Source: Caenimonas soli (GTDB taxonomy: Bacteria > Pseudomonadota > Gammaproteobacteria > Burkholderiales > Burkholderiaceae_C). From it: 64,000 nucleotides of DNA. The translations under genes and the position numbers were made by a program. This document shows, piece after piece, positions 8,725 through 17,029 of the stretch; position 1 is the first letter of the stretch, and every line of letters starts with the position of its first letter. The stretch lies in assembly GCF_013155545.1 (NCBI RefSeq), contig NZ_JABJVV010000005.1:248001-312000 (forward strand). Direction: 5' to 3'. The notes beneath the pieces were generated by a model that did no database searches, had not been told where the DNA came from, and saw nothing but the letters and a program-made list of their open reading frames with translations.

Positions 8725-9240
8725 TCATGCACCGTAGGCGCGGCAGGCCCTGGCTTCGGCGCCGAAGGCGCAGTCGGCCAGGCCTTCGCGGCTGCGGCCT
8801 GCCACCAGGTCCCAGGCCAGGCCCGCCAGGCCGGCAACCAGCCGCCCGACGGCGCCGGCGCCCAGCGCCAGGGCCAGGCGCAAGTCCGACAAGGGCTGAA
8901 CCACCTGCGCCAGCCGCAGCGCGCCAACGCGAACGGGTGCGGACAACGGGTCCCAGCTGAAATAGGCGGGCGATTGCCCATCCCAGGCCTCGACCACCAG
9001 TCGCTGGCCGGCGCGCAAGCGCAGCTGGCCGCCGGTGGCGATGACATGGTCGCCCAGGTCATTGCGCGGCCCATGGTGCGGGCCATCGAAGGTGGCCCAC
9101 ATCTGGCCGTGCGCCACCCGCAGGATGCCTGCCTCGCTCGGCTGGAGCGTGATGGCGCGGCCGGCCGCCAGCTTCCAGGTGCCGGGCAGGGCCGGGGCGG
9201 ACAAGGATTGATGCGTTTGGGTGAGCGTTTGCGAGGCCAT
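8725..9240 (-). CDS. DUF2917 domain protein
   Basis: A 171-residue protein of unknown function with a DUF2917 (small cupin-like beta) domain in residues about 20–90, recognisable from the pattern of a Trp, LRVAHGQMWATFDGP, GDHVIATGG and RLRAGQRLVVEAW. The C-terminal part is Ala/Leu-rich and may lie on the membrane. It is divergent from a LysR regulator, a pairing I associate with Burkholderiales, so LysR probably controls it. No enzyme motif is visible. Confidence 0.8.
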   Translation of the reverse strand: MASQTLTQTHQSLSAPALPGTWKLAAGRAITLQPSEAGILRVAHGQMWATFDGPHHGPRNDLGDHVIATGGQLRLRAGQRLVVEAWDGQSPAYFSWDPLSAPVRVGALRLAQVVQPLSDLRLALALGAGAVGRLVAGLAGLAWDLVAGRSREGLADCAFGAEARACRAYGA

Positions 9241-9279
9241 GGTTTTCTCCAGTTAGGCGTTCGTGGCATTGAATGATCG

Positions 9280-9351
9280 TTGACAGGCGCTTGGCAGTCC
9301 AATGAAATCCGGCTACGCTATTGATTCCCGATTCGCATCAATGCGGGCATT
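9280..9351 (+). promoter_or_regulatory. Divergent promoter region, DUF2917 gene / LysR gene
   Basis: The 134-base gap between the two divergent starts holds a consensus -35 box TTGACA at 9280–9285 with a weak -10 candidate TGAAAT at 9303–9308, pointing toward the LysR gene. It also holds a perfect short palindrome AATGC-GG-GCATT at 9340–9351. LysR regulators usually bind such dyads in shared divergent promoters, so it is a candidate operator. Confidence 0.4.
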
Positions 9352-9374
9352 CCTACTGACAAGAACTGGCACCC

Positions 9375-10358
9375 ATGCAGCACTCCCAGACGCACCTGCG
9401 CACCCGCCCCATTTCGGCCGGCCACCTGCGCGCCTTCGAAGCCGTGGCAAGACACCTGAATTTCCGCGCGGCCTCCGAGGAAATGGCCCTCACCCAGTCG
9501 GCCGTGAGCCGCCAGATCCAGGCACTGGAAGAAGAAGTGGGCGTGAGCCTGTTCCTGCGCCACACGCGCGCCGTGGAGCTGACCAGCGCCGGCGCGCACC
9601 TGCTGCTGGCGGTGACGCAGGCCCTGCCCCGCATCGACGGCGCGATACGCCAGATCCGCCAGACCGCCGGCCGCCGCGCGGTGGCGCTGACCACTTTCGC
9701 TTCTTTCGCCTCGATGTGGCTGATCCCGCGGCTAGAACAGTTCCAGCGCGACAACCCCGACATCGACATCCGCATCGACGCCTCCGACACCTCGGTGGAT
9801 CTTGAAACCGCGGACGTGGACCTGGCCCTGCGCTATGGGCCCACGGCCGCGATGCCGGCCCACGCGATCCGGCTGTTCGGCGAACAGCTCACGCCGGTGG
9901 TCAGCCCCTGGCTGCTCAAGAGCGGTGCGCCATTGAAAAAGGCCGCCGACCTCACCCAGTTCGCGCTCATCGAGGCAGGGGACGCGCATCAGACCCATCT
10001 GGAGTGGCTGACCTGGCGGCGCTGGTTCGACGAGCACGGCTTTCCCAAGCTGCAGCCCAAGCGCTGGCTGTATTTCAACTACGCCTACCAGATGGTGCAG
10101 GCCGCCCTCACCGGCCAGGGTGTCGTGCTGGCGCGGCTGCCCATGGTGGCCGAGAGCCTGGCCAATGGCGACCTGGTCGAGCCCCTGCCCAATCAGCGCA
10201 TGGATTCGCCCATGGCGTACTGGCTGATCATCGGCCCGCGCAGTGCCCAGCGCCCTGAGATCAAGGCTTTCTGCGACTGGCTCATGGCCCAGAGCAAGGC
10301 CACTCGCGAAACCATCGGCGAAGTGCCCGACCCCGACACCATCGACGATCTGGACTAG
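9375..10358 (+). CDS. LysR family transcriptional regulator (GcvA-like)
   Basis: A 327-residue LysR protein. The winged helix-turn-helix is in about residues 12–70 (NFRAASEEMALTQSAVSRQIQALEEEVG), followed by a linker helix and a periplasmic-binding-like effector domain (about 95–305). Its order of motifs (HLRAFEAVARHLNF; LFGEQLTPVVSPWLL) matches the GcvA-like branch. It is divergent from the DUF2917 gene, its most likely target. The final codons overlap the end of the convergent 5-formyl-THF cyclo-ligase gene by 4 bases. Confidence 0.92.
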   Translation: MQHSQTHLRTRPISAGHLRAFEAVARHLNFRAASEEMALTQSAVSRQIQALEEEVGVSLFLRHTRAVELTSAGAHLLLAVTQALPRIDGAIRQIRQTAGRRAVALTTFASFASMWLIPRLEQFQRDNPDIDIRIDASDTSVDLETADVDLALRYGPTAAMPAHAIRLFGEQLTPVVSPWLLKSGAPLKKAADLTQFALIEAGDAHQTHLEWLTWRRWFDEHGFPKLQPKRWLYFNYAYQMVQAALTGQGVVLARLPMVAESLANGDLVEPLPNQRMDSPMAYWLIIGPRSAQRPEIKAFCDWLMAQSKATRETIGEVPDPDTIDDLD

Positions 10359-10942
10359 CCGATCGGCCAGACCACGCCGTTGTCGTTCAGGATGGCGTCC
10401 AGCGGCACGTCGTGCGGCTCGGGCTCGAAGTCCTCCAGGAAGCCGGTGGTGAAGCCCAGGCCCACGGTGTAGGGCTTGGGTTGCAGCGTCGACAGTGTGC
10501 GGTCGTAGAAGCCGCCGCCGTAGCCCAGGCGAAAGCCACCGGTGCCGTAGCCGACGCAGGGGACGAACAGCAAGGTGGGGACGATGACCTCGGTGTCCTT
10601 GGGCTTGGGAATGCCGTAGGCATCCTCTTCCATGTAACAGCCGGGGAACCATGCGTGGAACTTCAGTGTCTTATGCAGCTTGTCGACCACGGGCAGCCCG
10701 ATGCGCCGCGGCTGCGGCTCATCCAGCAATTCGCCGTCTTCCTTCCACCGATGCAGGGCCGGCAGCGGATCGAACTCCCCCTTGATCGGCCAATAGGCAC
10801 CGATCACGATATCGGGGCGGTTGACCAGCCAGATGCGCATGACCCGCTGCAGCAGGTCGGACCGCAGCGACCGATCGGGCATGTTCAGCCGCTGTTCGAC
10901 AAGCTGCTTGCGCAAGGCCCTTTTTTCCTGTGACTTGTCCAT
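10355..10942 (-). CDS. 5-formyltetrahydrofolate cyclo-ligase
   Basis: This enzyme uses ATP to convert 5-formyl-THF to 5,10-methenyl-THF and so salvages the stored or inhibitory folate form. The 195-residue protein has the family signature LGYGGGFYDRTL near residues 140–151 and an N-terminal basic segment (KRALRKQLVEQR) seen in MTHFS proteins. Length is normal. It is head-to-head with the lytic transglycosylase gene, with only 9 bases between the start codons. Confidence 0.93.
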   Translation of the reverse strand: MDKSQEKRALRKQLVEQRLNMPDRSLRSDLLQRVMRIWLVNRPDIVIGAYWPIKGEFDPLPALHRWKEDGELLDEPQPRRIGLPVVDKLHKTLKFHAWFPGCYMEEDAYGIPKPKDTEVIVPTLLFVPCVGYGTGGFRLGYGGGFYDRTLSTLQPKPYTVGLGFTTGFLEDFEPEPHDVPLDAILNDNGVVWPIG

Positions 10943-10951
10943 AATCCCCAG

Positions 10952-12934
10952 ATGAAGTTGCTAAGAATTCTGACACTGATCTCGATGACCGCGGCCTGCC
11001 AGGCCCAGAGCCCTACCAAGACAGACGACCTGATCCTGGAAATGAACCAGGCACAGCGCCAGGGCAACCGCCAAAAACTCGCACAACTGCTACCCGCCGT
11101 CCGCGGCCACGGGCTCGAGCCCTGGGCCGCCTACTGGGAGCTGAAAAGCCGCCTCGATACTGCCACGCCGCAAGAGATCCAGGACTTCTTCGCGCGCTAC
11201 CCGGGCACCTACCAGGAAGACCGCCTGCGCAACGACTGGCTGCTGCTGCTGGGCCAGCGTCGCGACTGGACGACTTTCGCCGCCGAATACCCCAAGTATC
11301 GGATGAATGACGACCGCGAGGTGCGTTGCTACGCACTGCTGGTCAGCTACGTGCGCGAGGGCGCGTCGGCGCCGCCGGGCCTTGCCGAGGAAGTGCGGCG
11401 CAACTGGCTGGCCCAGCGCGAACCCGATGACGGCTGTACCCTTGCCGCGTCGCGCCTCATCGCCGATAGCCAGGGGCCGCGCCGCATGACGGTCAACGAT
11501 GCATGGCGCAAGGCCCGACTGGCGGTGGAGGCCAACCGGCCTCGCGCCGCCGCTGCGGCGGTGGAGATTGCGGCGCCGGAGGCGGTGGGCCTGCTCGCCG
11601 AGCTCAACAACAGCCCGGCCAAATTCCTCACCAGCCGGGTGACGGTCGCCTCGAAGATGCGCAAGGAAATGATTTCCCTGGCGCTCATCAAGCTGGCTTC
11701 CAGCGACGCGGACAACGCGGCCAGCCAGCTCGAAAACAAATGGGGGCCGCAACTCTCGCCCGAAGAGCGCAACTGGGTCTGGGGCGTGATCGGCAAACAG
11801 GCGGCGCAACGCCTGGGCAACGACGCGCTGTTGTACTTCGCCAAAGTCAGCCGCGACGACGACCTCACCGACGACATGCTGGCGTGGAAGGCGCGGGCTG
11901 CGATGCGGCTCGGCCAATGGCCGGTGCTGGCCAAGGCCATCAGCGCCATGAGCGACGAGGTGAGCCGCGAACCGACCTGGGTGTACTGGAAGGCACGCGC
12001 CTTGCTGGCGCAGGGTGGCGACGACCGCCGCGCGGAAGCGCAGCGGCTGCTCGAATCGATCGCCTCGGTGCGCGGCTTCTATGAGCAGCTCGCCCTGGAG
12101 GAACTGGGGCAAAAGATCACCGTGCCGGCGCGGCCTGCGGCGCTGACACCGCAGGAAAAAGAGGCGGCTCTCCAGAACCCCAGCCTGGCGCGGGCCCTGC
12201 AGGCGATCGGTCTGGGGATCAGGGCCGAAGGCGTGCGTGAGTGGAACTACGCCACCAACCTGACCCGCCCTGGCGGCATGACCGACCGCGAGCTGCTGGC
12301 GGCCGCCCAGCTCGCTTGCGATCGTGAGGTGTGGGACCGCTGCATCAACACGAGCGACAGAACCAAGGCCGAACTCGACTTCGACCAGCGCTTTCCCCTG
12401 CCTTTCCGCGAATCGGTGGTGCGGCGCAGCCGCGAGATCGGCCTCGAGCCGGCCTATGTCTATGGCCTGATCCGGCAGGAAAGCCGCTTCATCATGGACG
12501 CGCGGTCGCATGTCGGCGCCTCCGGTCTGATGCAGGTCATGCCGGCTACCGCCCGCTGGACGGCACGCAAGATCGGCCTGCCCAACTTCAGTGTGGATCA
12601 GCTCAACGACCGCGAGACCAACATCGCCATCGGCACCGGCTACCTCAAGCTGGTGCTCGACGACTTCGACGGCTCCATGCCCTTGGCCGCCGCAGCCTAC
12701 AACGCCGGTCCCGGCCGTCCGCGCAGCTGGCGCAACGGCCCGGTGATCGAGGCGGCAGCCTGGGCTGAGAACGTGCCATTTAATGAAACACGCGACTACG
12801 TCAAGAAGGTGCTGGCCAACACCACTATCTATGCCGCCATCCTGAGCGGGCAGCCCCAGTCGATCAAGGACAGGCTGGGCATGGTGGGGCCGCGCGATGC
12901 CAGCCGGCCCGAGCCCAACCGCGAACTGCCTTGA
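10952..12934 (+). CDS. Soluble-type lytic murein transglycosylase
   Basis: A 660-residue periplasmic enzyme that cleaves peptidoglycan between MurNAc and GlcNAc to give 1,6-anhydro products. It has an N-terminal signal (hydrophobic residues 3–16, then a Cys that could be lipidated), a long alpha-superhelical region (about 40–480) and a C-terminal SLT domain. The catalytic Glu is Glu510 in RQESRF, followed by GASGLMQVMPATA, AIGTGYL and AAYNAGPGR. It makes the substrate handled by the AnmK-type kinase at the far right of the window. The ATG lies 9 bases from the divergent start, so its promoter must lie inside the neighbouring gene. Confidence 0.94.
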   Translation: MKLLRILTLISMTAACQAQSPTKTDDLILEMNQAQRQGNRQKLAQLLPAVRGHGLEPWAAYWELKSRLDTATPQEIQDFFARYPGTYQEDRLRNDWLLLLGQRRDWTTFAAEYPKYRMNDDREVRCYALLVSYVREGASAPPGLAEEVRRNWLAQREPDDGCTLAASRLIADSQGPRRMTVNDAWRKARLAVEANRPRAAAAAVEIAAPEAVGLLAELNNSPAKFLTSRVTVASKMRKEMISLALIKLASSDADNAASQLENKWGPQLSPEERNWVWGVIGKQAAQRLGNDALLYFAKVSRDDDLTDDMLAWKARAAMRLGQWPVLAKAISAMSDEVSREPTWVYWKARALLAQGGDDRRAEAQRLLESIASVRGFYEQLALEELGQKITVPARPAALTPQEKEAALQNPSLARALQAIGLGIRAEGVREWNYATNLTRPGGMTDRELLAAAQLACDREVWDRCINTSDRTKAELDFDQRFPLPFRESVVRRSREIGLEPAYVYGLIRQESRFIMDARSHVGASGLMQVMPATARWTARKIGLPNFSVDQLNDRETNIAIGTGYLKLVLDDFDGSMPLAAAAYNAGPGRPRSWRNGPVIEAAAWAENVPFNETRDYVKKVLANTTIYAAILSGQPQSIKDRLGMVGPRDASRPEPNRELP

Positions 12935-12937
12935 GCC

Positions 12938-12970
12938 GCGCTGCTAGCGCATCAATTCCCGCGTTTTTTT
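12938..12970 (+). terminator. Weak terminator-like element after the transglycosylase gene
   Basis: A short stem-loop (GCGCT-GCT-AGCGC, 12938–12950) follows the stop codon. After 13 bases comes a run of seven T (12964–12970). The gap between stem and T-run makes this a poor intrinsic terminator, so the call is tentative. Confidence 0.25.
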
Positions 12971-13023
12971 GCATCAATCGCGGCGCGGCGCATCGGTAGC
13001 ATCCGGACTACTCAGGAGGCACC

Positions 13024-13707
13024 ATGCTCAAGCTCTATATCGGCAACAAGAATTACTCGTCCTGGTCCATGCGGCCCTGGGTCCTGCTCAAACAGGCGGG
13101 CATGCCGTTCCAGGAGGTCATGGTGCGCTTCGATTCGCTCGAAGAGGGCTCTGCCTTCAAGACGACCATCGAGTCCATCAACCCGGTGGGGCGCGTCCCG
13201 GTGCTGATGGACGATGGTTTGGCGGTCTGGGACACGCTGGCCATCGCCGAATACGTGGCCGAGAAATTCCCCGAGAAGCAGCTCTGGCCGCAGGATGCGA
13301 AGGCACGCGCGCGGGCCCGCAGCGTGTGCGCCGAAATGCATGCGGGGTTTGCCGCCCTGCGCAGCGCCTGTCCGATGAATATCGAAGCCTCCCTGCCGCA
13401 GGCTGGGGCCTTGGTATGGCGCGACCAGCCGGCCGTGCGCAAGGACGTCCAACGCATCGTCTCGATGTGGACCGAACTGCTGGAGGAGCACAAAGGACCG
13501 ATGCTGTTCGGCGAATTCAGTATTGCGGATGCCTATTTCGCTCCCGTTTGCATGCGCCTGAAAAACTACGCGCTCCCCGTGCCGGGCCACATCACCGATT
13601 ACGTCCGGCGCGTCGGCGCCCTGTCCGGCGTCAAGGCCTGGATCGAGGACGCCCTGGCCGAGAAGGACTTCGTCGTTTTCGACGAGCCTTACCGAACTTC
13701 CCGATGA
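13024..13707 (+). CDS. Glutathione S-transferase family protein
   Basis: A 227-residue GST with an N-terminal thioredoxin-like domain (about residues 1–80; NYSSWSMRPW supplies the likely Ser/Tyr that activates glutathione, and GRVPVL is the cis-Pro segment) and an alpha-helical C-terminal domain. It probably conjugates glutathione to electrophiles; the substrate is unknown. A perfect AGGAGG lies before the ATG. Its TGA overlaps the start of the dapA-type gene by 4 bases, so the two are translationally coupled although their roles look unrelated. Confidence 0.92.
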   Translation: MLKLYIGNKNYSSWSMRPWVLLKQAGMPFQEVMVRFDSLEEGSAFKTTIESINPVGRVPVLMDDGLAVWDTLAIAEYVAEKFPEKQLWPQDAKARARARSVCAEMHAGFAALRSACPMNIEASLPQAGALVWRDQPAVRKDVQRIVSMWTELLEEHKGPMLFGEFSIADAYFAPVCMRLKNYALPVPGHITDYVRRVGALSGVKAWIEDALAEKDFVVFDEPYRTSR

Positions 13708-14594
13708 CGGCGCCGCGCCATTTCGGCGCCGTCATGAGCGCCATGGTCACGCCTTTCGACAAGCATGGGCAGCTGGACCTGGACGCCGCGCAACGCCTGG
13801 CACGCTGGCTGGCGCAACGTGGCAACGACGGGCTGGTGGTCGCCGCCACGACCGGCGAAGCCTCGACCTTGACCGACGATGAGCGCTGCGACCTCGTCCG
13901 CGCCGTCGCCGAAGCGGTGACGATTCCGGTCCTCGCCGGCACCGGCAGCAACGACACACTGCACAGCATCGCGCTGACCCGAAAAGCGCGCGGCCTGGGC
14001 GCGGCGGGCGTGTTGCTGGTCGCGCCCTACTACAACCGGCCACCGCAGGCCGGCATCGAGGCGCACTTTCGCGCCGCAGCGGCCGCCACCGACCTGCCGG
14101 TGATGATCTACGACGTGCCCGTGCGCACCGGCAAACGGGTCAGCCAGGAAGTATTGCTGCGCCTCTTCCGTGAAGTGCCGAACATCGTCGCCTTCAAGGA
14201 CGCAACCGGAGACCCGCCTGCCTCGGCCGCCCTGATAGCGCAGGCGGGCGAGCACTTCGACCTGTACTCCGGCGACGACTCGTACACGCTCCCGCTGCTG
14301 GCGGTGGGCGCCGTCGGCGTCGTCGGCACCAGCACGCATTGGACGGGTCCGCAATTCCAGCAGATGGTCGCCGCCTTTCAAGCGGGCCAGATGGCCAAGG
14401 CGCGCGAGATCAACGCCGCCTTGATGGAATCATTCGAATTCATCAACAGCGAGGCCTCGGTGTTCTCCATGTCGATCAAGGCCATGCTGCGCACCCTGGG
14501 CCAGGAGGTGGGCGAGTGCCGCCTCCCCTTGCCGCCCACGCCGCCCGAAGTCGAGCAGAGGGCGCGCCAGGTCTGGGCTGGGCTGAACGGATAG
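13704..14594 (+). CDS. dapA: 4-hydroxy-tetrahydrodipicolinate synthase family protein
   Basis: A 296-residue (beta/alpha)8 barrel of the DapA family. The Schiff-base lysine is Lys165 (VAFKDATGD) and the tyrosine is Tyr136 (MIYDVPVRTG). The substrate loop reads ATTGEASTL in place of the usual GTTGESPTL. If it is the true DapA it condenses pyruvate with aspartate semialdehyde in lysine and diaminopimelate synthesis. The slightly altered loop leaves room for a paralogue acting on another aldehyde. I start it at the ATG overlapping the GST stop, which gives the normal length. cca follows after 33 bases. Confidence 0.85.
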   Translation: MTAPRHFGAVMSAMVTPFDKHGQLDLDAAQRLARWLAQRGNDGLVVAATTGEASTLTDDERCDLVRAVAEAVTIPVLAGTGSNDTLHSIALTRKARGLGAAGVLLVAPYYNRPPQAGIEAHFRAAAAATDLPVMIYDVPVRTGKRVSQEVLLRLFREVPNIVAFKDATGDPPASAALIAQAGEHFDLYSGDDSYTLPLLAVGAVGVVGTSTHWTGPQFQQMVAAFQAGQMAKAREINAALMESFEFINSEASVFSMSIKAMLRTLGQEVGECRLPLPPTPPEVEQRARQVWAGLNG

Positions 14595-14627
14595 CGGTAC
14601 CGGCGCGCCGCGCCGTAAACTGGCGCC

Positions 14628-15863
14628 ATGCAAACATACATGGTCGGCGGTGCGGTGCGGGATGCCCTGTTGGGCTTGCCCGTCAACGACCGCGACTGGG
14701 TGGTGGTGGGTGCGACTCCCCAGGAAATGATCACGAGCGGCTACTTGCCGGTCGGCAAGGACTTCCCGGTATTCCTTCATCCCGAGACGCGCGAGGAGTA
14801 CGCGCTGGCGCGCACCGAGCGCAAGACGGCGCGCGGCTATCACGGCTTCGCCTTCCACGCGGAGCCCGACGTCACCCTGGAACAGGACCTGGCCCGGCGC
14901 GACCTCACCGTCAACGCGATGGCCCAGGACGAAAAGGGCCGGCTGATCGATCCGTTCGGCGGCCAGGCCGACCTGAAAAGCCGCGTGCTGCGCCACGTGA
15001 CACAGGCCTTCCGTGAAGACCCGGTGCGCATCCTGCGGGTGGCGCGCTTCGCCGCACGGTTCGCCGATTTCAGCCTGGCGCCGGAAACGCTGGCGCTGAT
15101 GCGCGAGATGGTGCAAGCGGGCGAAGCCGATGCACTAGTGGCCGAGCGCGTCTGGCAGGAACTCTCCCGCGGCCTGATGGAGGCCAAGCCTTCGCGCATG
15201 TTCGAAATGCTGCGCGAGTGCGGGGCGCTGGAGCGGCTGCTGCCCGAGGTCGACCGCCTCTGGGGCGTGCCGCAGCGCGCCGAGTATCACCCCGAGGTCG
15301 ACACCGGCGTGCACCTGATGATGGTGCTGGACATGAGCGCACGATTGCAATGCCCCTTGCCCGTGCGCTTCGCCTGCCTCACGCACGACCTGGGCAAGGG
15401 CACGACGCCGGTGGAGATCCTGCCCAAGCACATCGGGCACGAGGAGCGCAGCGCCAGGCTGCTGCGCCAGGTCTGCGACCGCCTGCGTATCCCAACGGAA
15501 TGCCGGGAACTGGCGGACGTGGTGGCGCGGGAGCACGGGAACATTCACCGCAGCGGCGAGTTCGGCGCAACGGCACTGGTGCGACTGCTCGAGCGTTGTG
15601 ACGCCTTTCGCAAACCCCAGCGTTTCGACCAGGCGCTGCTGGCCTGTGAATGCGACGCGCGTGGCCGGTTGGGCCTGGAGGAAAACCCCTATTTCCAGCG
15701 CGCCCGCCTGCTGGCGGCCCTGGCCGCGGCGCAGGCCGTTGCCACGCATGAAATCGCAACGCAGGCGCAGCAGGCGCAGCTCGAAGGGCCCAAGATCGGC
15801 GAGATGATCCACAAGGCGCGCGTGCAGGCGGTGGCCCAGCTCGTGGGCGTCGAGGGGGGCTAG
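14628..15863 (+). CDS. cca: Multifunctional CCA tRNA nucleotidyltransferase
   Basis: This enzyme adds or repairs the 3' CCA end of tRNAs without a template. The 411-residue protein opens with the class II nucleotidyltransferase core (GGAVRDALLG, then NDRDW with the catalytic Asp pair) and RRDLTVNAMA near residue 90. It has the C-terminal HD phosphohydrolase domain (LTHDLGKG, about residues 250–257) found in gammaproteobacterial and betaproteobacterial forms. It ends directly against the convergent ROK-kinase gene, with no base between the two stop codons. Confidence 0.96.
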   Translation: MQTYMVGGAVRDALLGLPVNDRDWVVVGATPQEMITSGYLPVGKDFPVFLHPETREEYALARTERKTARGYHGFAFHAEPDVTLEQDLARRDLTVNAMAQDEKGRLIDPFGGQADLKSRVLRHVTQAFREDPVRILRVARFAARFADFSLAPETLALMREMVQAGEADALVAERVWQELSRGLMEAKPSRMFEMLRECGALERLLPEVDRLWGVPQRAEYHPEVDTGVHLMMVLDMSARLQCPLPVRFACLTHDLGKGTTPVEILPKHIGHEERSARLLRQVCDRLRIPTECRELADVVAREHGNIHRSGEFGATALVRLLERCDAFRKPQRFDQALLACECDARGRLGLEENPYFQRARLLAALAAAQAVATHEIATQAQQAQLEGPKIGEMIHKARVQAVAQLVGVEGG

Positions 15864-16787
15864 CTACACCACCAGCGCGAGCGCTGCGTAGTCCCCCACC
15901 CGGTCCTCCAGCCCGGCGCCCACCAGTTCGCTGCCGGCAGTGAGCGCGGGAAATTTGCCCGCCACCTGCGCCGAAAGACGCGGCAGCAGATAGTCCCGGT
16001 TGTTCCAGAACACGCTGCCGCCCAGGCTGATGCGCTGCAGGTCCAGTGTGGCGACCAGGTTGTACAGCGCACGGCCCAACACCCGGCACAGCTCATCGAC
16101 CGTGACCTGGGCACTCGGGTCCCCGGCCTTGGCGCGGGCGAGGAGTGTGGCAGCGTCGGCGCCAAATCGCCGCGCCACCGCATTGCCGGCCACCAGCGCT
16201 TCGACATCGCCGACATTGCCACAGCCGCAAAGCGCTTCGTTGTTGTCGGAGACGAAGGTGTGGCCGGCATGGCCCGCGTTGCCATTCTTGCCGCGCAGGA
16301 TCCGGCCATCCACGCACAGGCCCACGCCGATGCCGGTGCTCCAGGTGAGGTAGGCGCAGTGATCGAACCCCTGCAAGGCGCCCCAGCGGCGTTCGGCCTC
16401 CAGGGCCGCCACGCAGTCGTTCTCCACCCGCAGCTGCGAGAAGCGCGTGCGCAGCGGGGCTTCCAGCAAGGCGGTTTCCCAGTCGTTCGGAAGCCCGCGC
16501 GCCGGGCCGGCCATGCCGCCGCAGATGTTGGGCGCTGCCACTTCGACCATGCCGTCGCGGATGACGAAGGGGCCGCAGGAAGAAACGCCGGCTCGCTCCA
16601 CGGTGGCCGGGGCGATGCCGGTATCGGCGCAGGCTTCATCGATCATGCGCAGCACCTGGCGGGCGAGCGCATCGTTGGTGCCGGTCTTGGCCGTGGGTTC
16701 GCTGCGGCGCCCCAGCAGCTCCAGCCCCGCACCGCTGTTCAAGCTCACGGCGACCTTGGTGCCGCCGATGTCGATGCAGGCTTTCAT
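15864..16787 (-). CDS. ROK family sugar kinase
   Basis: A 307-residue protein of the ROK family (glucokinase, fructokinase and N-acetylhexosamine kinases). It has the N-terminal phosphate loop DIGGTK (residues 6–11) and the catalytic Asp124 in VENDCVAALE. The zinc motif is incomplete: Cys187 and Cys189 are kept (CGCGNVGD), but the Cys expected after GNVG is Asp194. The family phosphorylates hexoses with ATP, and the sugar is not certain. Its start overlaps the stop of the DUF2905 gene by 4 bases. Confidence 0.85.
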   Translation of the reverse strand: MKACIDIGGTKVAVSLNSGAGLELLGRRSEPTAKTGTNDALARQVLRMIDEACADTGIAPATVERAGVSSCGPFVIRDGMVEVAAPNICGGMAGPARGLPNDWETALLEAPLRTRFSQLRVENDCVAALEAERRWGALQGFDHCAYLTWSTGIGVGLCVDGRILRGKNGNAGHAGHTFVSDNNEALCGCGNVGDVEALVAGNAVARRFGADAATLLARAKAGDPSAQVTVDELCRVLGRALYNLVATLDLQRISLGGSVFWNNRDYLLPRLSAQVAGKFPALTAGSELVGAGLEDRVGDYAALALVV

Positions 16788-16978
16788 ATGAGCTTCGAAA
16801 TGCCCCCCGCCAGCAAACTGAGCAGGATGGTGGTCGTGATCGGGATGAACCAGTCGCGCCCGAACAGCTTGAAGCGGAAATCACCCGGCAGCTTGCCAAA
16901 GCCCATGCGCTGCAGGAACGGGCTGAACCAGTTAATGAGCATCAGGGCCAGGAAGATGACGATGATCCAGCGAATCAT
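16784..16978 (-). CDS. DUF2905 small membrane protein
   Basis: A 64-residue protein with two hydrophobic segments (about 3–20 and 45–60) separated by GKLPGDFRFKLFGRDWFIP, which is the DUF2905 signature. It is probably an inner-membrane protein of unknown function. ATG 16978 gives MIRW at the start as in typical members; ATG 16990 would add four residues. Neither has a clear ribosome site. It lies between the sugar-acid operon and the ROK kinase, to which it is translationally coupled. Confidence 0.8.
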   Translation of the reverse strand: MIRWIIVIFLALMLINWFSPFLQRMGFGKLPGDFRFKLFGRDWFIPITTTILLSLLAGGISKLI

Positions 16979-17029
16979 GGTGCGGTCCATGATACGCAAC
17001 TTGGGTCCGCCCCGGCGCGGCCCAGCGGC

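Noticed and set aside
11090..12511. 473-residue minus-strand frame inside the lytic transglycosylase gene
   Set aside because: His/Arg/Gly-rich composition and exact overlap with a well-supported gene mark it as a GC-rich shadow frame.
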